A stretch of 24,067 bases of DNA from Bacillota bacterium (lineage in GTDB: Bacteria > Bacillota > UBA4882 > UBA8346), in NCBI GenBank assembly GCA_023426245.1, contig JAFABB010000047.1, positions 1 through 24,067 on the forward strand, given 5' to 3'. Both the position numbers and the translations under genes were made by a program. Below, piece after piece: positions 7,366 through 18,200 of the stretch (its first letter is position 1; each line of letters starts with the position of its first letter). The notes below the pieces were generated by a model. That model was not told where the DNA came from, did not search any database, and was given only the letters and a program-made list of their open reading frames with translations.

Positions 7366-8046
7366 TCACTCCAATCCGGCAACTAGACCGTCTTTGATTT
7401 TTACGATATTACGGGCATACTTCAAAACATCCGGGTCATGGGTTGAAAAAATAAAAGTGGTGTTTTCATTCTCATTCAAGTCGCGCATCAATTTTAAAAT
7501 CGATTCACTGGTCGCCGAATCCAGATTGGCGGTGGGTTCATCCGCCAGCACTATCCGGGGTTGAGTCACCAAAGCCCTGGCAATAGCCACTCGTTGCCGC
7601 TGCCCGCCGGATAGCTCCGCCGGTCTGTGCTGGATATAATCTATCAAACCAACTTTGCGGATCAAATCCTCAACTCTTCTCTCCATCTCGCCTTGGGGAT
7701 GCTTTTTCATCAACAATAACGGAAACTCCACATTTTCACGGACATTCAGCACCGGAATTAAATTGAAAGTCTGAAAGATAAATCCGATTTTGTGAAGCCG
7801 CAAATCGGTAATTTGCTGATCATGGAGCGCTGTAATCTCTTCATTTTGGATCTTGACACTGCCTGTCGTTGGAGTATCAATACAACCGAGGATGTTCAGC
7901 AAGGTCGTTTTACCGCTTCCCGACGGTCCGATAATCGATAAAAAAGCCCCCTCCTCGACTTCCAACTCCGCCCCCCTAAGTGCATGAACAATGGTCTTTC
8001 CCAGGGGATAATCTTTGGTAACTTTTTTTACTTCGATAACATTCAT
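7366..8046 (-). CDS. LolD/MacB-type ABC transporter ATPase
   Basis: This 226-residue nucleotide-binding subunit has Walker A GPSGSGKTT (from residue 40), a Q-loop in GFIFQTFNLIPVLNV, signature LSGGQRQR (145-152), Walker B RIVLADEP (164-171) and an H-loop STHDP. Sequence and length match the LolD/MacB/FtsE-like subgroup that partners FtsX-fold permeases. An in-frame ATG at 8149-8151 would add 35 residues, but those overlap the end of the DUF362 gene, look unlike this family and lack support; the ATG at 8044-8046 begins the canonical MNVIEVKKVTKDY and has GAGAGGTGG upstream. The gene lies 49 bases after DUF362 and six before the first permease. It should power substrate extraction by the two downstream permeases. 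Confidence 0.96.
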   Translation of the reverse strand: MNVIEVKKVTKDYPLGKTIVHALRGAELEVEEGAFLSIIGPSGSGKTTLLNILGCIDTPTTGSVKIQNEEITALHDQQITDLRLHKIGFIFQTFNLIPVLNVRENVEFPLLLMKKHPQGEMERRVEDLIRKVGLIDYIQHRPAELSGGQRQRVAIARALVTQPRIVLADEPTANLDSATSESILKLMRDLNENENTTFIFSTHDPDVLKYARNIVKIKDGLVAGLE

Positions 8047-8095
8047 AGGACAAACCACCTCTCTTGAATTCAATAAATTGAATGAATAACTTAAT

Positions 8096-9226
8096 TCACC
8101 ACAGATACCACCTTTTTTTGATATCAATTGCTTTCTTGGGGCACATCTCATGGCAACAAAAGCAACTTAAGCATTGAGACAGATCCGGCACAGGCTTTCC
8201 AGAACTCATATCGATGATCCCGGCCGGACATCCCCTGGCGCATTCACCGCAGGAAATGCAGATATCGTAATGAAATATTGGTATAGCCCGAAAGGTATTA
8301 ACCAAAAATTCCCTAATAAATTTGGGTATCAGGTAACTTAAAAAGCTTTCACTTACAGAGCTTGGCAGCTTAAATGGAGGTATCCGAATCTCTTCCAACT
8401 GGATCCCCTTCACTGTCAGATCGGTAAGTAGCCCACTGAAGAGCCCTCTTTCCATGGCAATTTTAACAGTTGGTACCCGAAACGGGTTGACCCCGATGAT
8501 ATGAACAGCTGCAGTGTCCAATGCATAAGGATTTTCCGAGGCCATGATCAGCCCGACATGCCTTTTCTGCCCTGCGGAAGGACCATCTCCCTCCATACCT
8601 TCTATGGCGTCAATGACTGTAAAAACAGGCTGGATATATTCACAAATATCAAGCAAATGATGGGCAAAATTTTCTACAGTGTTCATTTTCAAATGATATT
8701 TGGATTTGGTAAGCCCGGGGATGACCCCGAATAAATTTTTCACCGCTCCGGTGTATAGCATCATTTGGTGAGTTTTCAGTTTCGCTACCGATACAATACA
8801 ATCAACATCTTTGGCGATTTTGATCATTTGCATATACTTTAACTTGCGGGCTTTTTCATTAACGATAGGAACGGCCAACGTATCATAGTTCAATTCACAG
8901 CCCGTTTTTTCTGCAACTGCCGTCATTCCCGTGACTTGATAGATATCAGTTAATCGCTTTTGAATAAAGGGACCACTTGGACTATCCCCAATGACCACTC
9001 TGCATCCCAAACCTTGAAGATACCGGACGATCGCTTCAACCACCGCCGGATGAGTGGTAACCGCATCTTCAGGAACATTGCCCTTCAATAAATTGACCTT
9101 CACTAAAACCCTGGCTCCGCTGTTGATCCTGTCTTTGATTACCAAATGATTCAGACACCCAAATAAGGCTTTTTCTACTTCTTGATATTGATAGGTCTCA
9201 CATTGAGTAATACTAACTGTCTCCAT
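8096..9226 (-). CDS. DUF362 protein with C-terminal 2x[4Fe-4S] ferredoxin domain
   Basis: This is a 376-residue protein. The N-terminal two thirds match the DUF362 family: VKVNLLKG near residue 45, THPAVVEAIV, GDSPSGPF, SVAKLKTHQMMLYTGAVKNLFG and the DAIEGMEGDGPSAGQKR segment. The C-terminus has two ferredoxin-type clusters, CISCGECARGCP (about 324-335) and CLSCFCCHEMCP (about 351-362), each able to bind a [4Fe-4S] centre. No signal peptide is visible, so it is probably cytoplasmic. The enzymatic role of DUF362 proteins is not generally known. It sits 22 bases after the NRPS stop, with a strong GGAAGGAG ribosome site, and before the Lol-like genes. It is therefore probably co-expressed with the reductase-terminated NRPS and could carry out a redox step on its product or on a carrier lipid, which is speculation. 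The second cluster has an extra adjacent Cys (FCC). Confidence 0.9.
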   Translation of the reverse strand: METVSITQCETYQYQEVEKALFGCLNHLVIKDRINSGARVLVKVNLLKGNVPEDAVTTHPAVVEAIVRYLQGLGCRVVIGDSPSGPFIQKRLTDIYQVTGMTAVAEKTGCELNYDTLAVPIVNEKARKLKYMQMIKIAKDVDCIVSVAKLKTHQMMLYTGAVKNLFGVIPGLTKSKYHLKMNTVENFAHHLLDICEYIQPVFTVIDAIEGMEGDGPSAGQKRHVGLIMASENPYALDTAAVHIIGVNPFRVPTVKIAMERGLFSGLLTDLTVKGIQLEEIRIPPFKLPSSVSESFLSYLIPKFIREFLVNTFRAIPIFHYDICISCGECARGCPAGIIDMSSGKPVPDLSQCLSCFCCHEMCPKKAIDIKKRWYLW

Positions 9227-9248
9227 TTTTCTTCTCCTTCCGCCTGGA

Positions 9249-12200
9249 TTATTTCATGGAATCGAAGAAACCCACTTTCCGGCAATGGTCCACCATCAAC
9301 TGGACTTTGAAACGATCCGGTTTAGGCCATGCAAAATGTAATGCTTGTAAAATATTCTCTGTTTTTTGATTACAAATAACAAATGAAGTCTTACTCGCTC
9401 CCTCAAAAAACAGATTCGAATGAACCAAAATCCGGGTAATATAACTTTTGACAGCTTCATCCTCATACTTTTCAAGTAAATATTTCATAAACTCATCTGC
9501 CGGAATTGTCGAGGCCCCCACCCCGGCTTTCTTTAAAAGTCCAACGAGCGAAACTAAGCTGAGCTGATGAGGATTCATGATGTGATACGTTTCATTTTGC
9601 AAATTCTTTTGCTCGAAAAGCAAAACAATCGCCTGCGCCACATAATCGATGAAAGAAAAATTAATATTTTTTAATTTGAGATCCGGAAAAAGTCCGATTT
9701 TGATGAGTGATTGCAACAGATTATAGAAAGCATTATCGTTGATGTTCTCTTGAAAAACCCCGGATGTAGAGTCAAACACCAGGTTTCCCACACGGAAAAT
9801 ATTAGCCGACAGACCCTGTTCCCTTGACTTTAGTATCAACTTCTCCGCTTCCAGTTTCGTTGCTACGTAGTAATTGTCGGAACTTTGTCCTACATTGCAA
9901 TCATATTCCGTGAATACCACCCGGGCTTTTCCCTCAATGGCTCCACTCCCCACACTGGTTGTCGATATAAAATTATAGGTTTTCTCCTTCCCGGTGTTGG
10001 CAAATTCGATCAGATGCTGATTGCCCTCTACATTGACTTCGTAAAATTCGGAATAATGGCCGTAATGTTTAACATTCGCCGCCGAATTGATGATGCAGTC
10101 AATTTGCCCCGCCAATTGCAGATAGCGCTCTGGTTCCAAACCAAGGTGTTCCTTTGACAAATCGCCACTGAGCACGCAGATCCTGGCCGCTGCTTCGTCC
10201 TGCTGCTCCATTTCAAACTGAAAATGAAATTTCAGTTTAGCCCATAGTCGTTCTCTGGCCTGATCATCATTCTTGGCTCTGACCAAAAGATAAATCATCG
10301 AATCCTTTTTGGCTAATAATTGATGCAGAATATGGATGCCCAGATAACCCGTGCCGCCTACCAATAAAATATTTTCATAATGAATCGTTTCCGAAAAGTC
10401 AATTTGCCGGTATCTTTGGTTCCTCACTTTATAAGCGCTCAGTTCACTCCGTAATCCCCCATCAAAGCCGATATGATCCTCTTTTCCAGCCGCAACATCA
10501 TTCATTGCAGCCACCATTTCTTTTAAGCGGCCTTTTGAATATTGGATGGTATCGGATAGATTGCGGATGGTCTGACATTGAAAAATATCATTAATACCGA
10601 TTTCAAAGTCTTGGGCCATTTGGGATACAACTTGAATCGCCTTAATGGAATTTCCCCCGAGCATGAAGAAATTGTCATCAATTCCGATCTTCCCGGCGCC
10701 CAATATTTCTTGCCAGATTTTTTGGATCTTCCGATCAACTTCATTTCTAGGGGCTATGTAGCTTGTTTCCCGATTGGCCAACCCGTCCGGCCTGGGTAAT
10801 GCCTTGCGGTCGACTTTGCCATTGGCTGTCAAAGGCAACTGATCAAGCTGAATAAAATCGAACGGCACCATATATTGGGGTAGTTCTTTCAACAGGTGCG
10901 CCCGCAGTTCATTCACTCTCAGCTCATCATCGGTTACCACATAAGCCGCCAGATATTTATCATTCCCCGCATCTTCCCAGGCGATGACCGCCGCTTCCTT
11001 AATGGATTCCTGTTTTAAAAGCTGATTTTCAATTTCACCCAATTCAATCCGGAAACCCCTGATCTTCACCTGGTGATCGAGGCGGCCCAGAAACTCAATA
11101 TTGCCATCCGGCATCCATCTCGCCAAATCTCCGGTCTTATACATCCGCGAGCCGGTTCGAAATGGATTGGACACAAATTTTTCCGCTGTCAATTGCGGGC
11201 TATTTAAATAGCCTCTGGCCAACCCATCCCCGGAGATGCATAATTCTCCCGCTACCCCCTTCGGTTGCAGTTTATTGTAACGATCGACAATATAAATTTG
11301 GACGTTATCCATAGGACGCCCGATGGAAGGAAGAATCTCCTGCGCGCGAGGTTCCTCCGGACTTACCTCAGTAAAGGTTGCCACCACCGTGTTTTCGGTT
11401 GGGCCATAATGATTGACCAAAACAAAAGGTACATCCGGGCCTGGCCTGCGGTGCAGTTTATCTCCGCCGGTCAGCATGGCTCTCAGAGAAATATCACGGG
11501 GCCACTCCTGGATAAGCAACATTTCCGCCAGGGGGGTCGGCATAAAACACAGGGTAATCATATTCTCTTGTAGCCATTTCACCAGTCCGGCTGTGGACGA
11601 TCGGGTTTCCTGATCAGGAATATATAACCCCGCACCGGAAACCAGATAGGGCCAGGTTTCCCAAACCGAAGCATCAAAGGCGGGCCCGGCGACCAAGGTT
11701 GCCCTGTCTTTGGAGGTGATACGATAGACCCGTTGGTGCCAGGAAACCAGATTCACCAGGCTGGCATGGTCAATTTCAACGCCCTTGGGCTTACCAGTAG
11801 AACCGGAGGTATAAATCACATAGGATAAATCCCCAGGATTCTGTTTTACGCCTAATTCGGAATGACCGCCGCTATACAGGTTGGGATCATCCAAGCAGAG
11901 TATTTCCCCTGAAAAAGTCAGCTTATCCAACAGATGTTTCTGGGTTAATAAAATGGAGGTCCCACTGTCCGCCAGCATATAACTGATTCTATCCGCCGGA
12001 TATTCCGGATCGATCGGCAAATAAGCTCCACCAGCCTTCCAGATACCCAAAAGCCCGGTGATCATTTCCGGAGAACGTTCCGCCATAATACCCACAATGT
12101 TGCCCGCTTTTACACCCTTGGTTCTTAATACTCTTGCGAGTTGATTGGCCTTTTCATTCAACACTTTATAAGTCAGTTGCTGTTCCTGGAAAACCACAGC

Positions 12201-15200
12201 CGGATGGTCCGGTGTCCGCTTTACCTGTTCTTCGAAGAGTTCCGGGATGGTTTTATCTTTCGGATATTCCACTTCGGTATGGTTAAAAGTGGATAGCAGC
12301 TCCAACTTTTCTTCCTCCGTGAGAATGCCGATATCTTTCAGCGGCGTCTGCGGATCGGCAAGTATTCCCTTGATCGCTGAGAGGAGATGGTTGCTAACTT
12401 TTTCAATAAACCCCCGCCCATAGACTAATGAATTGTAAATAAATTTGATCTTTAATTCCTTTCCGGGAAAAATGACCATATTCAAGTCATACTGGGTCTG
12501 TTCAAAAACTTCACTTACTTTGGCGTCTATGCCAAGAATATTGCCGGTCGCTTCTTCCAGCGGATAATTCTCAAAAGCGATCAAGTGGTCGAACAGGGCC
12601 GTTTTTAAGCTTGTCCTGGTTTGGATTTCAGCCAGGGGAAAATAACTGTATCCCTCAGACTCCAGCGCGGCCTGCTGTAATTTGGGCAGCAATTGGAGAA
12701 TGGAGTGTGCCATGTCGGCTTTGATCCTTACAGGCAGGGTATTAATAAATAATCCGATCATCTTTTCCACGCCTGTTATTTCGTGAGGTCTTCCCGATAC
12801 AACCGTGCCAAACACAACATCGCCGGTATTGTTATAACGCATCAGCAAGAGTCCCCAGATGGCCTGGAAAAGCGTATTGAAGGTAACATTGTTTCTTCTG
12901 GCCAAAGTCTCAAGATCCAACCTTATAACCGAATCAATCTCGAAACCGAGCTCTTCCCGTTCATATGTTCCCGTTACCGGTAAACCGCTGTTTTTAGGAA
13001 GTGAGGTCCGCTCTTCGAAATCATTCAGGTATTTTGTCCAATAGGATGCCGCCTCCGCATCATCCTGCACGGCGAGCCACTGAATATAATTACTGTAAGG
13101 ATGGATTGTCTCTAATTCCGGCATTCTGTTTTCTTGCAGGCAGGCATAGATCGTGAAAAATTCCTTCAGGACAATCCCCAGGCACCATCCATCCATAATG
13201 ATATGATGGAAGCTCCATATCACTTCATAACAATCCGCGCCTGTTTGGATGATTCTTAATCTGATCAGGGGACCCTTTTGCAGATCAAAGCCGCACCTTT
13301 GATCTTTTAATTTAAATTCTTCAAGAAAAACTTGTTTCTCCATTTCCGGTAAATGGGAGATATCCTCCACCCAAATCTGGCTTTTTGCTTGCTTCATCAC
13401 AACCTGAACAGGCCGTGTTAAATTTTCATAGACAAACACGGTTCGAAAAATATCATATCTCCCGAGAAGCTGGTTATAGCTTTCTTTCAGGCGGAAAAGA
13501 TCGAGCCGGCCTTTTATTTGTATACTCACCTGTTCAAAATAGGCGGCGGATTCATTATCCTTGATAGCCTGGTATAACAGACCTTCTTGCATAGGGCTTA
13601 ATTCATATAAGTCTTTGACATTTCCGGCATCTATATTGCTTAAGAGATTATCAAGTTCATCCAGGGTAATTTGGTGAATTGTAAAATCACTGGGAGTCCT
13701 TACGGGACGCTCGGCCGCCGCGCAATGATCAATTAAATTGACCAGCTTTTCCTGGAAACATTCTGCAAGCTGGACCATGGTAACCCGGTCATACTCATAT
13801 TGATGATATCCAAAGTTGAGAACCAACCGTCCCTGATGAACCAGGCCACTTATTTCAATGGCATACGGGCATTCCATAGTAGGCGCGATCCATTTCCCGG
13901 TCGAAATATCCGATAGGGTAAATGCGCCGTTTTCAATCTCGGCATCGAATTGCCCCAAGTAATTAAAACTGATTTCCGGTTGTAACGTAAACTGCAAATT
14001 TTTCTTGTTTTCAGGCAAAGTCAGATATTTTAAAATCCCATAGCCAATCCCTTTGTTGGGTATTTGCCGCAAATGTTCTTTAACAGCTTTTATCCTATAA
14101 GCAAGATCCCTGTTCCCACCCATGTCCAATACAACTGGATATTGGGCTGTGAACCATCCCACCGTCCTTGAGATATCAATATCTTTAAGGATTTCTTCTC
14201 TGCCGTGCCCTTCCAGATTTATCAATACCTGATCCTCGCCGGTCCATTCCTTGACCGCAAGCCCCAATGCTGCAAGCAAAATATCATTGATTTCGGTATG
14301 ATAGGCCTGGTTTGCCTGTTTAAGCAATTTCTCCGTATCAGGTCCGGCCAACCCCAGCTGAACCTGCCGGATATCTTGGTAGCTCCTTTTATCAATCATC
14401 CGATCTTTCGGCAATGATTTTACCGCTTTCGCTTCCACTTCCGCCCAATAGTCCACTTCGCTCAATAGTTCCCGGCTATCAGCATAGGCCGATAAGCGAA
14501 GCGACCAGGTGAGAAAGGAATCCGTCTTATCGGTAAATTGAATCGGTTCGTTTTTTGAGGCCTGCAGATATCCCCTGTAAAAATCCTGAAGGATGATCCG
14601 CCAGGATATCCCATCAACCACCAGATGGTGAAGGACGATTAAAAGATAATCCCCGGTTTTTGCCTTAAAAAGTTTGGCCTTAACCAACGGGCCCCTATCC
14701 AGATCGAAGCTTGCTTGGAGCCGATTGGATTCGGATTCGATGGTGTCCTGGAAGTTATCATCTTTCAGTAAATCCACTACTTCCAAAGAATACAGCTCGC
14801 CAGAATGCCATTGGCCTTCAAGTCCCCTGTTATAGAGAACCGGCCGATCTCCTTCAATCCTGACAATCATTCTTAATGCATCATGATGGACTACCAGTTT
14901 TTCAAATAGAGTCCTGAGAATGGCTTCAGAAAATTCTTCTTGGCGATAGAGCAACACCGCCTGATTAAAGTGATGTTTTTCGGAAAAACGCTGTTCAAAT
15001 AACCAATACTGAATTGGGGTCATCTTGATCTTTCCTTCAATCGTACCTTGTTCGGCAGTACTGGTTGAGGTTTTAACAAAATCGCCCAATTCTTCGATGA
15101 CCGGATGTTTGAATAAATCCTTCATTTCCAGCTTTAACTGATAAGCATTCAGCCGCGATAATACCTGTATGGCCTTGATCGAGTCTCCTCCCAGATTGAA

Positions 15201-18200
15201 AAAGTTATCCCGAATCCCAATCCTTTCGGTTCTTAATACTTCCTGCCATACTTTTGCCAATATTGCCTCTTTTTCGTTCCGCGGCGCAATAAATTGTGTA
15301 TCACGATTCAAATCGCGGGCGGGCTCTGGTAAGGCTTTCCGGTCGATCTTATCATTCGGTGTTAACGGCATTCTGTCAAGCCGGATAATGTATGAAGGAA
15401 CCATATATTCAGGCAGTTCTTTCCGCAGATGTTCCTGGAGTTCATCGGTTGTCAATCCATTCTCCGATACAAAATAGGCGGCCAAATATTGATCGCCGGG
15501 CCGATCTTCCCTGGCGATGGCCACTGCTTCCTTCACGGATGGATAGTTTAAGAGCGCCGATTCTATTTCTCCCAGTTCAACCCGAAAACCCCTGATCTTG
15601 ATCTGATGGTCGATCCGGCCCAGAAACTCGATATTACCATCCGGCATCCATCTTGCCAGGTCTCCTGTTTTGTAGATCTTCGCTCCGTCGCGATAGGGAT
15701 TGGTTACAAATTTTTCCGCCGTCAGTTCCGGGCGGTTAAGATAGCCCCGTGCCAGACCATCTCCGCCGATACACAGTTCCCCGGCGGCACCGATTGGCAG
15801 CAGCCGTTGACTCTGGTCCAGAATATAGATTTCCGTGTTGCTGATCGGCCCCCCTATCGGCACCGGACCATTCCCCAGTTGCTGCTCATTATATTTCCAG
15901 GTGGTGGCAATCACCGTTGACTCAGTCGGTCCATAAGCGTTATAATAGGTCAGTTTTCCTTTCCATTTGTCAACCAACCATTTGGTGATGGCAGACCCGC
16001 CTGTGAATAGTTGTTTCAACCCGGTTACCCGCTCCGGTTCAATACCGGCCAAATAAGTTGGTGGCAGGAGTGCGATCGTTATTCCGTTTTGGCTGATGAA
16101 ATTTTCAAATGCCGTAAAATTGTAGATCGTTTCTTTGGGAACGATATACAATGTCCCCCCTGTCAGTAAGCAGGCAAAAATCTCCCAGACAGAAGCGTCA
16201 AAGGAACTGCTGGCGAATTGCAACATTCGATCCGGTTCTCCCAAATTACAGATCTTGGCAAAAAACGTTTTTAAATTGGCAATTCCCCCATGTTCAATCA
16301 TTACGCCCTTGGGTTTTCCGGTTGATCCGGAAGTATAAATGATATACGCCAAATCACAGGGTTTACTGACGTTGAGCAAATTTTCCCTGTCACCTTGGTA
16401 GATGGCGCTATCTTCAATGTCGATAATTTCCCCTTGATAAACTGCCCGATCTTTTAAGTGTCCTTGGGTCAACAAGATAGACGCTGCGCTATCCTCCAGC
16501 ATGTATTGGATTCGATCCGGCGGGTAGTTGGCATCTATGGGCAGATAAGCTCCACCCGCTTTAAGGACCCCCAGCGCCCCGATGACTAAGTCCATGGACC
16601 GTTCCACCATGATGCCTACGATATCATCCGGCTTTACCCCTTTATTTCTCAATAACCTGGCCAACTGATTGGCTTTGGCATTCAACTTCCCATATGTCAG
16701 CTGTTGATCGCCAAATACAACCGCCAAATTCTCCGGTGTCTTGGCTGCTTGCGCCTCAAACAACTGGTGAATAGCATTATTTCTGGGATATTCGGCCTTT
16801 GTCTGATTAAAACCGTATAATATCTTTTTTTGTTCTTCCTCGGGAATGATTTCGATTTCACGGAGATTTTTCTCACCACTTATCAGCACTTGGCCAAGGC
16901 AAAATTGAAAATGTTCAACAACGTTTGCGATGGGGATAAATTTTTCAAATACTCCGGTCTGATAATCAAAATCAATATCGACATCCCGTTCCGTATTATA
17001 TTCTCTTACGAAGATGGTTAAGGCATTCCGCTCATGCCGGTGAGCCATACTGACAATATTATAGTCGCTGGCGGTAACGTAATTTTCACTAAAATCCTGA
17101 TTGATAAAAGAAAGCGAAATGTCGAAAATATTACTTTTTTCCTTCACTTGCTCAAACACGGTCCGGTATATTTCTCCCAAAGGAAACTTCTGGTGCCGGT
17201 AACATTCCATCAGTTCGCTTTTTATCGTGAGCATTAACTCCCGAAAACTGATGTCGTTTCCCGGATTGATTTTTAAAGGTAAGACATTGGTGAACAACCC
17301 CAGGATCTTTTTAAATTTCGCCTTTCCTCGGTTCAGAATGGGAACACCGATTACGACCTCATTTTTCTGACACACTCTGCTGAAATAGACGAATAACACG
17401 CCCAAAATAAAATGAAAAACCGTACAGCCATTTTCCTCGCTGAATTGAATCATTTGATTATACAAAGATCTTTGAATGCTAAAAGTTAACCGGTTGCTCA
17501 TCACGAAACTGCCATCCAAATCATTGGCGGCGTTTCTGTTAAAAAGCGGTTCCGGAATCGTCCGGTTTTTTTCCTTCCAAAACTGCTTATCACTTAAAAA
17601 TGCCTGGGAATTAAGGTATGTTTGATTCTCAGCGATAAAATCCCTATACGAATAGGTCATTCTCCCTGTTTCATGAACACCGGTCCATAATTGATTGTAA
17701 TTTTCAATGATTTGCTTATGCATCAGCGCGATGCCAAATCCATCGATAATTAGATGATGAAATTTGGCGAATCGAAAGTATCGATTATGATCCGCTTTCA
17801 GTAAAGCAAATTGAAATAAATTGCCATCCCAATCCAAAGGTTTCAAAAATTCTTTTTCCATCCAGTTCAGGCAAGCTTGATAGGGATTTTCATCATTTGA
17901 AAAATCATAATAGGGAACTTCATAGGCAACTTCCGATGATAATTTCAGACAGGGTTCACTATTTTTCTCGATTACCCTCATCCGTAAAGAGTCATTCTCC
18001 CTGATTAAAATATCAATCGATCGAATGAGCATGTCTTTGTCGATATTTCCCTGAATATCCATATATCCGCCCAAGTTGTAAATGGGTTTTCCAGGATATA
18101 AACACTGTTCCAACCAGATATCTTTTTGATAAGAGGTCAGTGGATACTCGGCATCATCAAGCTTTTCATGATAATCGTGCACTTCCTCTTGAGCACTTAC

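Noticed and set aside
8047..8151. 35-residue N-terminal extension of the ABC ATPase overlapping DUF362
   Set aside because: The internal ATG at 8046 has a good ribosome site and begins the canonical family N-terminus. The extension is just the DUF362 end read in another frame plus the intergenic gap.
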